NCBI GenBank assembly: GCA_011050085.1
Contig: DRGL01000022.1
Location: 32,305 to 96,304, forward strand
Source: Pricia antarctica
GTDB taxonomy: Bacteria; Bacteroidota; Bacteroidia; Flavobacteriales; Flavobacteriaceae
Direction of reading: 5' to 3'
Length of the DNA: 64,000 bases
Positions 26,843 to 36,186 of the stretch are shown in pieces. The notes under the pieces are model-generated. The model did not search any database. It had not been told where the DNA came from and saw only the letters and a program-made list of their open reading frames with translations. How positions within the stretch are numbered: position 1 is the first letter of the stretch; each line of letters starts with the position of its first letter. The translations under genes were made by a program, and so were the position numbers.

Positions 26843-28061
26843 AGCCCATTTTATCGTTTTCCTATATGTACTTTTTGCTTTAGGTAACCACTCCCTTAGT
26901 GCTCAGATTGATGAACAAGAGGCTTTAGAGGCCAAACGGGAACAATTGCAGAAGGAGATTGAACAGATAAACCTACTCCTGTTTGATCAGAAAGAAAAGC
27001 GTGGTACTGTTTTGGAGCAAATGGAAGCTTTGAACCAAAAAATAAAGGTACGCCAGCGTATCATCAATGTAACCAACGAACAATCTAATCTCCTTGATCG
27101 AAAAATCACCGCCAATGTGAATGCTATTTCCGAATTACGTGCGGCATTGGCCAAACTGAAGGAAGATTATGCCTTAATGATTCAAAAAGGTTATCAGAGC
27201 AAGATTCAGCAAAGCAAATTGATGTTCTTATTATCTTCCGAGAATTTTTTCCAGGCCTTTAAACGCTTACAATACATAAAACAGTACACAGATTTTCGAA
27301 GGCAGCAGGGAGAAGAAATCGTTGTCAAAACGGATACGCTTACTAAATTGAATATCGACCTCAGCGCGCAACGTAAAGAAAAAGAACGTCTTATTGCCGA
27401 TAACAGGAGTGCCAAGCGCGAGATGGAGCGAGAACGAAACACGCAACAGACGTTGCTGGGTTCTATTCGAAAAGACGAGACCAAATTTGCATCCGCCATC
27501 CGCGACAAACAACGGGAGGCAAAGCAAATTGATGCACAAATTGAAGAACTTATTCGTTCGGCTATCGCCGCCGACAATGCTGCCTCTGGCAAAGATGATT
27601 CCGACCCCAGTAAGTTTCTGCTAACCCCTGAAGCCGCCATAGTGGCGAATAGTTTTTCGGCTAATAAAGGCAAAATGATATGGCCAGTCGAAAAAGGTTT
27701 TAAAAGTCAAGGTTATGGGGTATATGCCGATGCGATATATCCCGGTATCAAACATGAAAGCAATGGCGTGGTCATAACTACTGATGCAGGTGCCAAGGCC
27801 AGGGCGATTTTCAGGGGCGAGGTAATTGGCATATTATCCATACCAGGGGGAAATAAAGCTGTACAGGTTAAGCATGGAAACTTTATCAGCACCTATTATA
27901 ATCTTTCTACTATTTATGTCAAAAAAGGGGACCGGGTCAATGCGAAAACTGTTCTCGGTGATATTTATACTAATCGATCAAATGGTCAAACACGTCTAAA
28001 ATTTTATCTGCACCAGAATACATCAAAGCTAAATCCCGAAGATTGGGTATTTCAATTGTGA
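26829..28061 (+). CDS. EnvC-like murein hydrolase activator (degenerate M23 domain)
   Basis: 410 residues: signal peptide, long coiled coil (about 25-250, rich in Glu, Lys, Gln) and a C-terminal LytM/M23 fold. The zinc ligands of active M23 peptidases are missing: the HxxxD site reads KHESNGVVI and the HLHFE strand reads RLKFYLH. This is the pattern of EnvC, which does not cut peptidoglycan but activates amidases at the division site. The start codon lies inside the DUF4292 gene, giving translational coupling. No terminator is evident downstream. Confidence 0.85.
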   Translation: MIPYRAHFIVFLYVLFALGNHSLSAQIDEQEALEAKREQLQKEIEQINLLLFDQKEKRGTVLEQMEALNQKIKVRQRIINVTNEQSNLLDRKITANVNAISELRAALAKLKEDYALMIQKGYQSKIQQSKLMFLLSSENFFQAFKRLQYIKQYTDFRRQQGEEIVVKTDTLTKLNIDLSAQRKEKERLIADNRSAKREMERERNTQQTLLGSIRKDETKFASAIRDKQREAKQIDAQIEELIRSAIAADNAASGKDDSDPSKFLLTPEAAIVANSFSANKGKMIWPVEKGFKSQGYGVYADAIYPGIKHESNGVVITTDAGAKARAIFRGEVIGILSIPGGNKAVQVKHGNFISTYYNLSTIYVKKGDRVNAKTVLGDIYTNRSNGQTRLKFYLHQNTSKLNPEDWVFQL

Positions 28062-28345
28062 ATATAAAATCTCTCTGCTATCTCGATAGTGAAAGGAAGT
28101 TTCGAAGCTTTTCCATTTTCGTATAAATAAGTGTATCGTTCGTTGAACCAAAAATGGGTGTTTTTCTGGATGAAAAATTCTCCAACCGAATTTTTGGATA
28201 CTCTAAAACACCAACTTATTCAAACGCACTAGCCTTTTTAGTAATACCGAGCTTAACTTTCTTTACTTTCAATTACTTTAATAAAAAAATATATTCATCG
28301 CGTTTAGAATCATGTTTTATTATTAGACGCTTTCAAAATACATAA

Positions 28346-29182
28346 ATGAAAAATATTACGGACCTCAAAGGAACTTTCAAACTTCATAACGATGTAGCTA
28401 TGCCCTACCTAGGTCTGGGCACCTATCAAGCAGATAATGACAGTGAAATCACCAAGGCGGTTAAACATGCATTAGAAGTAGGCTATCGTCATATAGATAC
28501 GGCGGCGGTCTATAAGAATGAAGAAGGCGTGGGCAAAGGAATTTTAGAAAGCGAAATTAATCGGGAAGAAATTTTCGTGACGAGCAAGGTTTGGAATACA
28601 GATCAAGGTTATGAAAGCACTTTACAGGCTTTTGAAAATAGTCTTGACCGTCTTAATCTCGATTATCTTGACCTCTATCTTGTACATTGGCCGGTTCCTA
28701 GAAAATTTAAGGATACTTGGCGCGCCCTAGAAAAATTATACAAAGAGAAACGCGTCCGGGCAATTGGGGTTAGCAACTTTTTGCAACACCATCTGGAGGA
28801 TGTTCTTACGGATGCCGAAACCGTTCCCATGGTAAATCAAATGGAATTTCATCCTTACCTAGTACAACAACCACTCATCGACTTTTGCGATAGCCATAAA
28901 ATACAATATGAATCATGGTCTCCTTTTTTACAGGGTGAACTTTTCGATTTGGAAATTACAAAGGGACTAGAGGAAAAGTACAATAAGAGTGCCGCCCAAA
29001 TAGTATTACGCTGGAACTTACAAAAAGGCGTTGTTGCTATTCCGAAATCCGTTCATAAAAAGCGAATCGAACAAAATGCGGATATTTTTGATTTTCAGCT
29101 CACCGATGGAGAAATCACGTATCTCGATAGTTTAGATCAAGGAAAGCGAACCGGTCCGGATCCGGATGGTTTTGATTTGTAG
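28346..29182 (+). CDS. Aldo/keto reductase
   Basis: 278 residues, normal length for the TIM-barrel NADPH-dependent reductases. The catalytic tetrad is visible: Asp and Tyr in GYRHIDTAAVYKNE, Lys in VTSKVW and His in YLVHWPV; the coenzyme site includes AIPKSVHKKRI near the C-terminus. It reduces aldehydes or ketones to alcohols (2,5-diketo-gluconate reductase-like); substrate unknown. It stands alone, convergent with the GT9 gene, and is preceded by 284 bp of A+T-rich spacer. Confidence 0.9.
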   Translation: MKNITDLKGTFKLHNDVAMPYLGLGTYQADNDSEITKAVKHALEVGYRHIDTAAVYKNEEGVGKGILESEINREEIFVTSKVWNTDQGYESTLQAFENSLDRLNLDYLDLYLVHWPVPRKFKDTWRALEKLYKEKRVRAIGVSNFLQHHLEDVLTDAETVPMVNQMEFHPYLVQQPLIDFCDSHKIQYESWSPFLQGELFDLEITKGLEEKYNKSAAQIVLRWNLQKGVVAIPKSVHKKRIEQNADIFDFQLTDGEITYLDSLDQGKRTGPDPDGFDL

Positions 29183-29200
29183 GAAAGAAAATGGATTCAG

Positions 29201-29244
29201 TAGATTTCTGTTCTATTAGTATGTACAAAAAGAACTGAAATCTA
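29201..29244. terminator. Hairpin between convergent genes
   Basis: TAGATTTCTGTTCT (29201-29214) pairs with AGAACTGAAATCTA (29231-29244), one mismatch, loop 16 bases. It lies midway between two convergent stops and may end both transcripts, though there is no long T-run. Confidence 0.5.
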
Positions 29245-29257
29245 TACCATCCTATCT

Positions 29258-30346
29258 TCATTGAAAAGCTTTCCCTATTAAAATATTTTCAATCTTTTCA
29301 AAAACTTTCTCTGGAGAAATTGTTGCAATGGCCTTTTCATAACCCTTTGGCATTTTATTACCATATATAGAAGTCGGAACCAGGGGGTATTTTTCCCTAT
29401 CGGCTAAAAGCGCATTATTTGCTTTTTGGCCAAAAGGATAAAAACCGGCATATGGATGTGTTACTCCCCATAACGTTATCACCGGAACTCCATACATAGC
29501 CGCTAGATGCCCGTTGCCACTATCCATGGATAGCATAACCTCAAGGTTAGAAATTATGGAAATTTCTTCGGAAAAAGATAGTTTTCCTGCAAGGTTGATA
29601 CAAGATTCGAAACGAGTTTCAAAACCATCCAATTTTTTCTCCTCTTCATCACCTCCCCCGAACAACAAAATTGTATACTTATTGGTATTATTTAATTTTT
29701 CAAGGACCGACTCCATTAGGTGCGGTGGATATTTTTTACCTTCAAATGCCGCAAAAGGAGCAACTCCCACGAATTTTTTAGACTTTTTACCTATAACATT
29801 TAAGGTCTTTTCAGAAAGCGGTTCTACAGAAAGCGGTTTGCTGATTGATAAATTAATTGGAAAGCCTAGTGCTTCAAAAACGTCAGCATAACGCTCAAAA
29901 GTTGTCTTTAACGGCTTAAAAACTTTGTTATGAGTTGCGGTCAAAGCCTTCTTTTCAGCCCTCGCCTTGTCGATTTGAAAGAAAGGAATTCCTTCGAATT
30001 TGAAGTAGCGTTTCAGCACTTTGCTCCGCAACACATTGTGAAGGTCCGCTACAGCATCTATTTTAAGAACCTGAAGCTCTTTATACAACGACCATAGTCC
30101 AAATACGCCACTATGCTTTCCTTTTACTTGGGCTTCAAAGACGGATACGTTCTTTAGCTGTGCAAAAAGTGGCGCGAAAAATGGTTTTGTGAGTACGGTA
30201 ACCTTTAGGTCGGGATATTGATGCGTTAATACTGAAAGCACTGGAACGGTCATGGCTACATCCCCCATGGCGGACAAGCGTATTACAAGAAGCCTATTTA
30301 TCTGTTTGGAGGATGCTTTCTTTAATTTCGCCATATCCTTTTCCAT
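29258..30346 (-). CDS. Glycosyltransferase family 9 (heptosyltransferase-like)
   Basis: 362 residues from the ATG at 30346; starts at 30358 and 30334 are also possible. GT-B fold: N-terminal RLLVIRLSAMGDVAMTVPVL, and the C-terminal donor site SMDSGNGHLAAMYGVPVI with ITLWG. Family members transfer heptose or another sugar to the lipopolysaccharide inner core at the cytoplasmic face. It is followed upstream by a DUF4254 gene on the same strand, a pairing that I recall from other Bacteroidota, so both may serve core biosynthesis. Confidence 0.87.
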   Translation of the reverse strand: MEKDMAKLKKASSKQINRLLVIRLSAMGDVAMTVPVLSVLTHQYPDLKVTVLTKPFFAPLFAQLKNVSVFEAQVKGKHSGVFGLWSLYKELQVLKIDAVADLHNVLRSKVLKRYFKFEGIPFFQIDKARAEKKALTATHNKVFKPLKTTFERYADVFEALGFPINLSISKPLSVEPLSEKTLNVIGKKSKKFVGVAPFAAFEGKKYPPHLMESVLEKLNNTNKYTILLFGGGDEEEKKLDGFETRFESCINLAGKLSFSEEISIISNLEVMLSMDSGNGHLAAMYGVPVITLWGVTHPYAGFYPFGQKANNALLADREKYPLVPTSIYGNKMPKGYEKAIATISPEKVFEKIENILIGKAFQ

Positions 30347-30399
30347 TATCAAGGTCAATCACATCGAACTTTACGTCTTACCAGAAATTAGCTGTTGAA

Positions 30400-31020
30400 T
30401 TAATCCTTAGTTGTGTGGTAAAGATTTCTCAATATTGGATTCATCTCCGCATCGTTGTACATCTTCATTTGCTTATAGACCTTCATATATTTACGGCCTG
30501 CCTCGATATCGGTCAATAATTGATCAATTGCCGTTGATAAATCATTTCGCTGTTCAAGCAATATATTGAGCTTGTCACGACATTTTTTGAGGTGTTCCGA
30601 AGAAGCATCCGCACGCTCCGCCTCTTCTTGCATATGATAGATTTTAAGCGCCAAGATTGAAAGGCGGTCAATAGCCCAAGCCGGACTTTCCGTATTGATG
30701 GTGGCATCTTCCTTAACTATTACCGAACGGTATTTATTTAAAAAATGGCTGTCGATGTACTCGACTAAATCCGTTCTATTTTGATTACTTGCGTCTATTT
30801 TCCGTTTTAATTCAAGAGCGGCCTTTGGCTCAATGTCAGGATCCCTGATAATATCCTCATAATGCCATTGTACCGTATCTATCCAATTTTTCTGATACAG
30901 TAATTTCGTGATGTCATCATTGGCATACGGATTGACAAAAGTTTGGTAAACGTCGTTTTTAACGTGGTATCTATCTATACTCTCTTTGAAGATTTTATTT
31001 GCAAAAGCACTGAATTCCAT
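30400..31020 (-). CDS. DUF4254 family protein
   Basis: 206 residues from ATG 31020 (MEFSAFANKIF). The longer start at 31038 is unlikely because an exact -7 box overlaps that stretch (31036-31043). Almost all helical, with charged residues and no membrane segment; recognisable parts are NDDITKLLYQKNWIDTVQWH and WAIDRLSILALKIYHM. I recall this as DUF4254, next to GT9 genes. Function unknown; a role in lipopolysaccharide core assembly is inferred from its neighbour. Confidence 0.75.
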   Translation of the reverse strand: MEFSAFANKIFKESIDRYHVKNDVYQTFVNPYANDDITKLLYQKNWIDTVQWHYEDIIRDPDIEPKAALELKRKIDASNQNRTDLVEYIDSHFLNKYRSVIVKEDATINTESPAWAIDRLSILALKIYHMQEEAERADASSEHLKKCRDKLNILLEQRNDLSTAIDQLLTDIEAGRKYMKVYKQMKMYNDAEMNPILRNLYHTTKD

Positions 31021-31035
31021 ATTTCCGATTTTACC

Positions 31036-31043
31036 CAAAGTTA
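31036..31043 (-). promoter_or_regulatory. Bacteroidota -7 box before the DUF4254 gene
   Basis: On the minus strand TAACTTTG, an exact TAnnTTTG, 16 bp before the start codon at 31020. It decides for the shorter start. Confidence 0.5.
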
Positions 31044-31177
31044 TCGATAATTATTGAAGATTAAGATGCGGCCGATTCATCCTTACCTTTATAAAGAACA
31101 CCTATTAAATCTTCATTATCACTTTCGATAATATCAAAAATCAATACTTTTGGACTTAACCTTTACGCCTATATATC

Positions 31178-32116
31178 CTATTGAATCGCCATTCCTGTCA
31201 GTAATACAGCGAACGGAATAATAATGCTTGCAATGAGCAAAATTTCTCTAATACGTGCCCTACGGATCGACTCAATATATTTTGTCATCAATATAACTGC
31301 TGGTAAAAATGTGATTATCACCGGATATACGTTATCCGATAATTTTAAAATGTTCACTAGTAAGCCAATGACAAACGAAAAGGCAATTAATCTCATGGTC
31401 ACTACTCTACCAAAGCCCGCCTTCCCCAATTTCACGAAAGCGAGCAGACCGGTAAGAAAGGTAATTACGGCAAACAGAATAAGCTTGGTGCTGTGGCCCC
31501 AATACGTAAAATAGGCTACATCTACAGAAAAATTGAATTGGTAATGTGTTACCAAGAACTGCTTTTGATTCGCTAAAATCAATATGCTTTTTGCTATCAT
31601 ATACACCGTGAAAATTCCTGCAAAAGGCACCAGCCAATTCCGAATATCATTTGCTTGGTAAAAAAATATTGCGGCAAATACCAATATAAGGTAGAGAATG
31701 GCCCAATCATAGAATAGGCTTGAAACCAGAACCCATATCGTCGCATCGAAAATCTTAAATTTGGTATCCTTTGACGAACGCATGCTGATAATTCTTCGGG
31801 TGGCCAATAAAAGGAAAAAGCTGCAAAGAATGGCATTTGAATCAAGAAGGGTCTCCGGAAATACAACCGCCAACATAGCGTAAAAAAGAATTGAGAAAGA
31901 ATTATTGCGCGTAATCTTGTTCCGTTTCACGATGAAATTGACCAAAAAAATACTGAAAAACAAAACGCCCAAAATTAGTGCCTTATGCCATAATTCACCG
32001 GTACCATAACCCCTGTCAAAGAGTTGAAAATGGACGAACCAATAAAAAAAGAATAAGAACGTTAGTACGATGATGAAATTAATCGGCTTGGTTTTGCCAA
32101 AAATAAGGGATATCAT
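31178..32116 (-). CDS. Polytopic membrane protein (DUF6427-like)
   Basis: 312 residues with about nine to ten hydrophobic helices over the full length and little soluble sequence; it begins MISLIFGKTKPINFIIVLTF. I recall this as DUF6427 in flavobacteria, commonly near purD and a DUF6341 gene, as here. Function unknown. It is divergent from the DUF6341-like gene, and each side of their shared 143-bp spacer carries a copy of the palindrome AGATA-N-TATCT. Confidence 0.65.
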   Translation of the reverse strand: MISLIFGKTKPINFIIVLTFLFFFYWFVHFQLFDRGYGTGELWHKALILGVLFFSIFLVNFIVKRNKITRNNSFSILFYAMLAVVFPETLLDSNAILCSFFLLLATRRIISMRSSKDTKFKIFDATIWVLVSSLFYDWAILYLILVFAAIFFYQANDIRNWLVPFAGIFTVYMIAKSILILANQKQFLVTHYQFNFSVDVAYFTYWGHSTKLILFAVITFLTGLLAFVKLGKAGFGRVVTMRLIAFSFVIGLLVNILKLSDNVYPVIITFLPAVILMTKYIESIRRARIREILLIASIIIPFAVLLTGMAIQ

Positions 32117-32119
32117 ATC

Positions 32120-32130
32120 AGATACTATCT
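32120..32130. promoter_or_regulatory. Palindrome copy 1, candidate operator
   Basis: AGATACTATCT, an odd-length palindrome (AGATA-C-TATCT), directly in front of the minus-strand start at 32116. The same element in opposite orientation lies at 32209-32219. Confidence 0.5.
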
Positions 32131-32208
32131 AAAGTTCATTATTGGATATTACCCGCCCGTAAAGCAGATAGGTGAATTAAGCTGTCTAAATTACCGGCAT
32201 TTAGATGT

Positions 32209-32219
32209 AGATAGTATCT
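32209..32219. promoter_or_regulatory. Palindrome copy 2, candidate operator
   Basis: AGATAGTATCT, the exact reverse complement of copy 1, placed 10 bp upstream of the -7 box of the DUF6341-like gene, where a repressor or activator could touch polymerase. Confidence 0.5.
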
Positions 32220-32229
32220 CAACTTTTTA

Positions 32230-32237
32230 TACTTTTG
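32230..32237 (+). promoter_or_regulatory. Bacteroidota -7 box before the DUF6341-like gene
   Basis: TACTTTTG, exact match to TAnnTTTG, 22 bp before ATG 32260. Confidence 0.6.
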
Positions 32238-32259
32238 TAAAGCAAATATACTTAATAAG

Positions 32260-32481
32260 ATGACGTCATTATTTAGAGGAATAGAGGATTTGTTCGTAAA
32301 CTATCTTTTCGCACCCTTAGATTATTTACGATTTATGGACAGCTGGTGGGCCGCTAATGCCTTAAATTGGATTTTGGCGATTATTGGTTTTTCTGGATTT
32401 ATTTATTGGATGCTGCAGCTTAAAGCATACAATGATAATAATGAAGAAGATAAAACTGTCACTTCTCATTCGTATTTATAG
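32260..32481 (+). CDS. Small membrane protein (DUF6341-like)
   Basis: 73 residues: an amphipathic N-terminal part (FRGIEDLFVNYLFAPLDYLR), a WW-containing turn and one transmembrane helix at about 36-55, ending in a charged tail. I recall DUF6341 as a flavobacterial family of this length in the same neighbourhood. Function unknown. It has its own promoter and is convergent with purD. Confidence 0.65.
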   Translation: MTSLFRGIEDLFVNYLFAPLDYLRFMDSWWAANALNWILAIIGFSGFIYWMLQLKAYNDNNEEDKTVTSHSYL

Positions 32482-32532
32482 ACTTTACCGCTAATAAGTT
32501 TTTGTTGGGATGAAGCTTATGTTGTTTGCTTA

Positions 32533-33804
32533 CTACAAATCGAACCCGATATCTTTACGGTAGTTCATGCCTACGAATCTTATTTTTTCTATGTTTTTAT
32601 AGGATTTTCCCAGTGCTTCCTTGAAATCATTACCAAATGACGTGATTGCCATAACTCTTCCGCCATTGGTGATAGTTTTACTTTCTAAGTCAGTCGTGCC
32701 CGCATGGAATACTAAGGAATCATCTATATCTTCATAACCCGTAATCTTTTTCCCTTTTTCGTAGGCTTCGGGATAGCCTCCTGAAACCAACATTACGGTA
32801 GCTGCAGTTCGCTCGTCGATTTTTAGCTCAACCTTATCTAAATTTTGGTCTGCAACTGCCTTTAAAAGGGATAGCAAATCGTTTTGTATTCGTGGTATGA
32901 CCACCTCCGTTTCAGGATCTCCCAAACGGACATTATACTCAATTACCTTCGGTTCATCACCTACTTTTATCAACCCGATAAAAATAAAACCCTTATAAGG
33001 TAGATTATCTTTTTTAAGTCCTTGTACGGTAGGTTTTACTATGCGCTCATGAATCTTTTCCATGAATACCGTATCGGCAAAAGGAACAGGCGATATGGCG
33101 CCCATACCGCCAGTATTCAAACCTTTGTCCCCCTCGCCAATACGCTTATAATCCTTTGCTGTCGGAAGTATTTTGTAGCCCGTACCATCGGTCAATACAA
33201 AAACGCTTAGCTCGGTACCTGACAGAAACTCCTCGATAACTACCGTTGCACTAGCATTACCAAATTTAGCATCAATCAACATAGCTTGTAGTTCCTTTTT
33301 GGCTTCTTGCAAATCGTTCAAGATAACCACTCCTTTTCCAGCAGCCAGACCATCCGCTTTCAAAACATAGGGAGGACGAAGGCTTTCCAGAAAAGCAAAA
33401 CCCTCTAGCAGTGTCTCTGCAGTAAAACTTTCATAAGCCGCCGTGGGAATTTTGTGGCGCATCATGAATTTTTTCGCAAATTCTTTACTTCCCTCTAACT
33501 CAGCTGCTGCTTTCTGGGGACCTATAACAGGAATTTTCCCTATATCGCTATCATTGAGAAAAAAATCGTGAATACCATTGACCAAAGGGTCTTCCGGACC
33601 AACAATTACCATGTTGATACGTTCACTTAGCACCAATTTTTTGATAGCTTGGAAATCATTTACACCAATTGGTACATTATTAGCTATTTCTCCCGTTCCC
33701 GCATTTCCAGGAGCTACAAATAGGTTTGACAATTTGGGGCTTTGCTTAAGTTTCCAGGCCAAAGTATGCTCGCGGCCACCTGAGCCAAGAATTAGGATGT
33801 TCAT
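32533..33804 (-). CDS. purD: Phosphoribosylamine-glycine ligase
   Basis: 423 residues, full length. ATP-grasp enzyme joining glycine to phosphoribosylamine in purine synthesis. N-terminal LILGSGGREHTLAWKL, the ATP-grasp core VLKADGLAAGKGVVI and the metal-binding YNVRLGDPETEVV are all present. It lies downstream of the sugar transferase gene on the same strand, 114 bp apart, and marks the housekeeping border of the polysaccharide locus. Confidence 0.97.
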   Translation of the reverse strand: MNILILGSGGREHTLAWKLKQSPKLSNLFVAPGNAGTGEIANNVPIGVNDFQAIKKLVLSERINMVIVGPEDPLVNGIHDFFLNDSDIGKIPVIGPQKAAAELEGSKEFAKKFMMRHKIPTAAYESFTAETLLEGFAFLESLRPPYVLKADGLAAGKGVVILNDLQEAKKELQAMLIDAKFGNASATVVIEEFLSGTELSVFVLTDGTGYKILPTAKDYKRIGEGDKGLNTGGMGAISPVPFADTVFMEKIHERIVKPTVQGLKKDNLPYKGFIFIGLIKVGDEPKVIEYNVRLGDPETEVVIPRIQNDLLSLLKAVADQNLDKVELKIDERTAATVMLVSGGYPEAYEKGKKITGYEDIDDSLVFHAGTTDLESKTITNGGRVMAITSFGNDFKEALGKSYKNIEKIRFVGMNYRKDIGFDL

Positions 33805-33918
33805 TATAATATATATTAGTCTTACCTATTTAACAATAGATTTAAACAGGAAAATATTTTCATTTTACTTTATACGTTGAATATTTACTCATCTTGATAG
33901 GGGTCGTCAAAAAATAAA

Positions 33919-35271
33919 TTAGTAGGCTTTTTCTTCGCCCTGAACAACATTTAACATAGTTTGTATGATAATTCTGATATCCAAAAATAATGACCAATTC
34001 TCTACATAGAAAATGTCTAAGCGCACTCGGTTAATCATATCGGAATCTACTTCAATTTCTCCCCTATATCCTCTGACCTGTGCCAGACCGGTAATTCCTG
34101 GCTTTACATGATGGCGGAGCATGAACTTATCAATTCTGTCCATATAGTCCTCGGTATGTCTAATCATCAAAGGGCGTGGACCTACCACTGACATACTTCC
34201 TAAAAAGACATTAAAAAATTGAGGGAGTTCGTCCAAACTAGTTTTTCTTATAAATTTACCCACTTTGGTTATCCTCATATCGTTCTTTGATGCCTGCTGA
34301 TTATCTGAATTCTTATTTTGGGCCATGGAACGGAATTTATAGCACGCAAAAAATTGAAAATCGCTTCCTTTACGGTTTTGGACAAAAAATATCGGGCCTT
34401 TAGATTCTATTTTAATAAACAATGCTATAATTGGTATCAACCAAGAAAGTACTAACATAATTACTAACGTAGAAAATATGATATCGAAACCTCTTTTCAA
34501 TACTGGATTAAATCTTATGGCCAGAGGATTCTCCTTTAAAGATAAAACCGGAACATAGTCCAAATACTCAAAGTTCAGTTTTTTAGAAAAAATTTGTTTG
34601 TTGTCCGGAATGAATTTAATTGTTTTAAAATTTTTATCGCCAAAATTAATCAGCTCATAAAAATCCTCGTCGCTCAATTCTTCGATGGAGCAATAAACCT
34701 CATCTATTTCATGCTTTAAAATATAACTGAAGCAATCTGCAATTTGATAACCTTCATCTTTTGGATAGAATTGCTTTATAAAATTATATCCAAAATCGGT
34801 TCTTTCTCCAAAAACGTTTATGAGTTGTTTGGTTTTATCATTTTTTCCGATAACAATTACCTTTTTAAAATCTTTCTTTATATTTTGGCGATAATTTCTG
34901 ACATAAATGAATCGAGTCAGCTTAATCAACGAAATTGTTAAACCTACTAATATCAAGAAATAGCCAATGTTAAGCCTGCCGATATTGGTTTGTTTGAAAA
35001 AACCAATGAAGGCAAAGGATACCAGAGAGAAAAAAACAAACTGTACGAAGAGAAGCCTAAATATGTAGGCTAATTTATTGTACCTGTACACCTCATAGAA
35101 ATTTATCAACAATGCAATACTTATCCATGAAATTGACAGATATATATGAAACGTTATGGGATGTTGTAAAACTTTTGGTAGAAAGTAGGCAAATATGTTG
35201 ACTACCAACAAGTCCAATATATATGGAAGCAAATCAATGGGTGCGGAATCTTTGTTTTGTTGGGTTAGCAT
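33919..35271 (-). CDS. Initiating sugar-phosphate transferase (WcaJ/WbaP-like)
   Basis: 450 residues: four N-terminal transmembrane helices, a Rossmann-like middle (VIVIGKNDKTKQLINVFG) and a C-terminal bacterial sugar transferase domain. The latter shows KRGFDIIFSTLVIM, GPIFFVQNRKG, KFRSM, RKTSLDELPQFFNVFLG and SVVGPRP. This family transfers a hexose-1-phosphate from a nucleotide sugar to undecaprenyl phosphate and so starts each repeat unit. It is the last gene of the polysaccharide locus in the direction of transcription. Which sugar it takes cannot be read from sequence. Confidence 0.92.
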   Translation of the reverse strand: MLTQQNKDSAPIDLLPYILDLLVVNIFAYFLPKVLQHPITFHIYLSISWISIALLINFYEVYRYNKLAYIFRLLFVQFVFFSLVSFAFIGFFKQTNIGRLNIGYFLILVGLTISLIKLTRFIYVRNYRQNIKKDFKKVIVIGKNDKTKQLINVFGERTDFGYNFIKQFYPKDEGYQIADCFSYILKHEIDEVYCSIEELSDEDFYELINFGDKNFKTIKFIPDNKQIFSKKLNFEYLDYVPVLSLKENPLAIRFNPVLKRGFDIIFSTLVIMLVLSWLIPIIALFIKIESKGPIFFVQNRKGSDFQFFACYKFRSMAQNKNSDNQQASKNDMRITKVGKFIRKTSLDELPQFFNVFLGSMSVVGPRPLMIRHTEDYMDRIDKFMLRHHVKPGITGLAQVRGYRGEIEVDSDMINRVRLDIFYVENWSLFLDIRIIIQTMLNVVQGEEKAY

Positions 35272-35366
35272 TATGAATATTCCTAGACCATAAACATTTG
35301 TTCTGGAACTAATTTAATTATATTAAAAATTCTGCGTTATTTACGCCAAATATAGGGATACCCTAT

Positions 35367-36185
35367 TTATTTAAACTGTGCTAGGGCCCTCTTATTCATC
35401 TCTGCCCTGCCTTCATCAAAGAACCAGCCCCATTTATTGAAATATTTTATCATTGAAGTCACATGATAGTAGAGTAATTTTTTGCTCTTATAAGAACCTT
35501 TACCATGTTCGTGCACTATACTCACGTGCGGGTAATAGATAGCCTTACTGAATTGATGTATCCGACGCGTTAAATCGGTATCTTCAGGATACATAAAATA
35601 GCGTTCATCAAAACCGCCTACCTCTTTCAACGCCTTACAGTTCATAAACATAAAACATCCGGTAAGATACGGAACCTCAATAATACGGTCAAAGTTGAAG
35701 AATTTGAACTCATACTCAAAATCCATTTTTTCTTGTAAAGATTTAATAGGTACAAACCTTCTAACTATCAAATTGGCCGGAGCGGGTAATAGCTTGGCCG
35801 AATATTGGTGGCTCCCATCGGGGTTGTGTATTTTAGGGCCCAATAGTCCGACATCTTGATGCTCTTTCATATAGGCATAAATCTCTTCTAAAATATCAAC
35901 CTTAAAATCAACATCGGCATTAAGCACCAAATGAAATTCAGAATCTTTCATCGATTTCGCTATGGCAATGTTATGTGCTGTGCCAAAACCTAGGTTGGCA
36001 CCGGAAAAGATATATTCTAAATTTTGGTTTACGGGAATTTGTTTTTCCAAAATTCGTGTCGGAGAATTATCTACAAGAATAATCTTTAGATTAAGCTTAG
36101 ACCGCGTAAGAATATCTAAGACGTTCTCAATTTCCTCGATATCTGTCTTAAATAAAACCAAGGATGCCGTTATATTGTAGTTCAT
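35367..36185 (-). CDS. Family 2 glycosyltransferase (rhamnosyltransferase-like)
   Basis: 272 residues, GT-A fold. Donor-site elements NYNITASLVLFKTD, LILVDNSPTR-type strand, GANLGFGTAHNIAI, then the metal-binding NADVDF and the C-terminal DERYFMYPEDTDLTRRI. The YPEDTDL ending is typical of WbbL-like rhamnosyltransferases, and dTDP-rhamnose genes are in the same locus, so L-rhamnose as donor is a fair inference. One base separates it from the polymerase/ligase gene. Confidence 0.85.
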   Translation of the reverse strand: MNYNITASLVLFKTDIEEIENVLDILTRSKLNLKIILVDNSPTRILEKQIPVNQNLEYIFSGANLGFGTAHNIAIAKSMKDSEFHLVLNADVDFKVDILEEIYAYMKEHQDVGLLGPKIHNPDGSHQYSAKLLPAPANLIVRRFVPIKSLQEKMDFEYEFKFFNFDRIIEVPYLTGCFMFMNCKALKEVGGFDERYFMYPEDTDLTRRIHQFSKAIYYPHVSIVHEHGKGSYKSKKLLYYHVTSMIKYFNKWGWFFDEGRAEMNKRALAQFK

Positions 36186-36186
36186 C

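Noticed and set aside
27206..27673. Minus-strand frame of 155 codons inside the EnvC-like gene
   Set aside because: Serine/arginine-rich antisense reading of a coiled coil; no independent support.
28154..28345. Open frame of 63 codons ending directly before the aldo/keto reductase ATG
   Set aside because: A+T-rich, no recognisable domain or promoter, no good leader; the exact adjacency of stop and ATG is probably chance.
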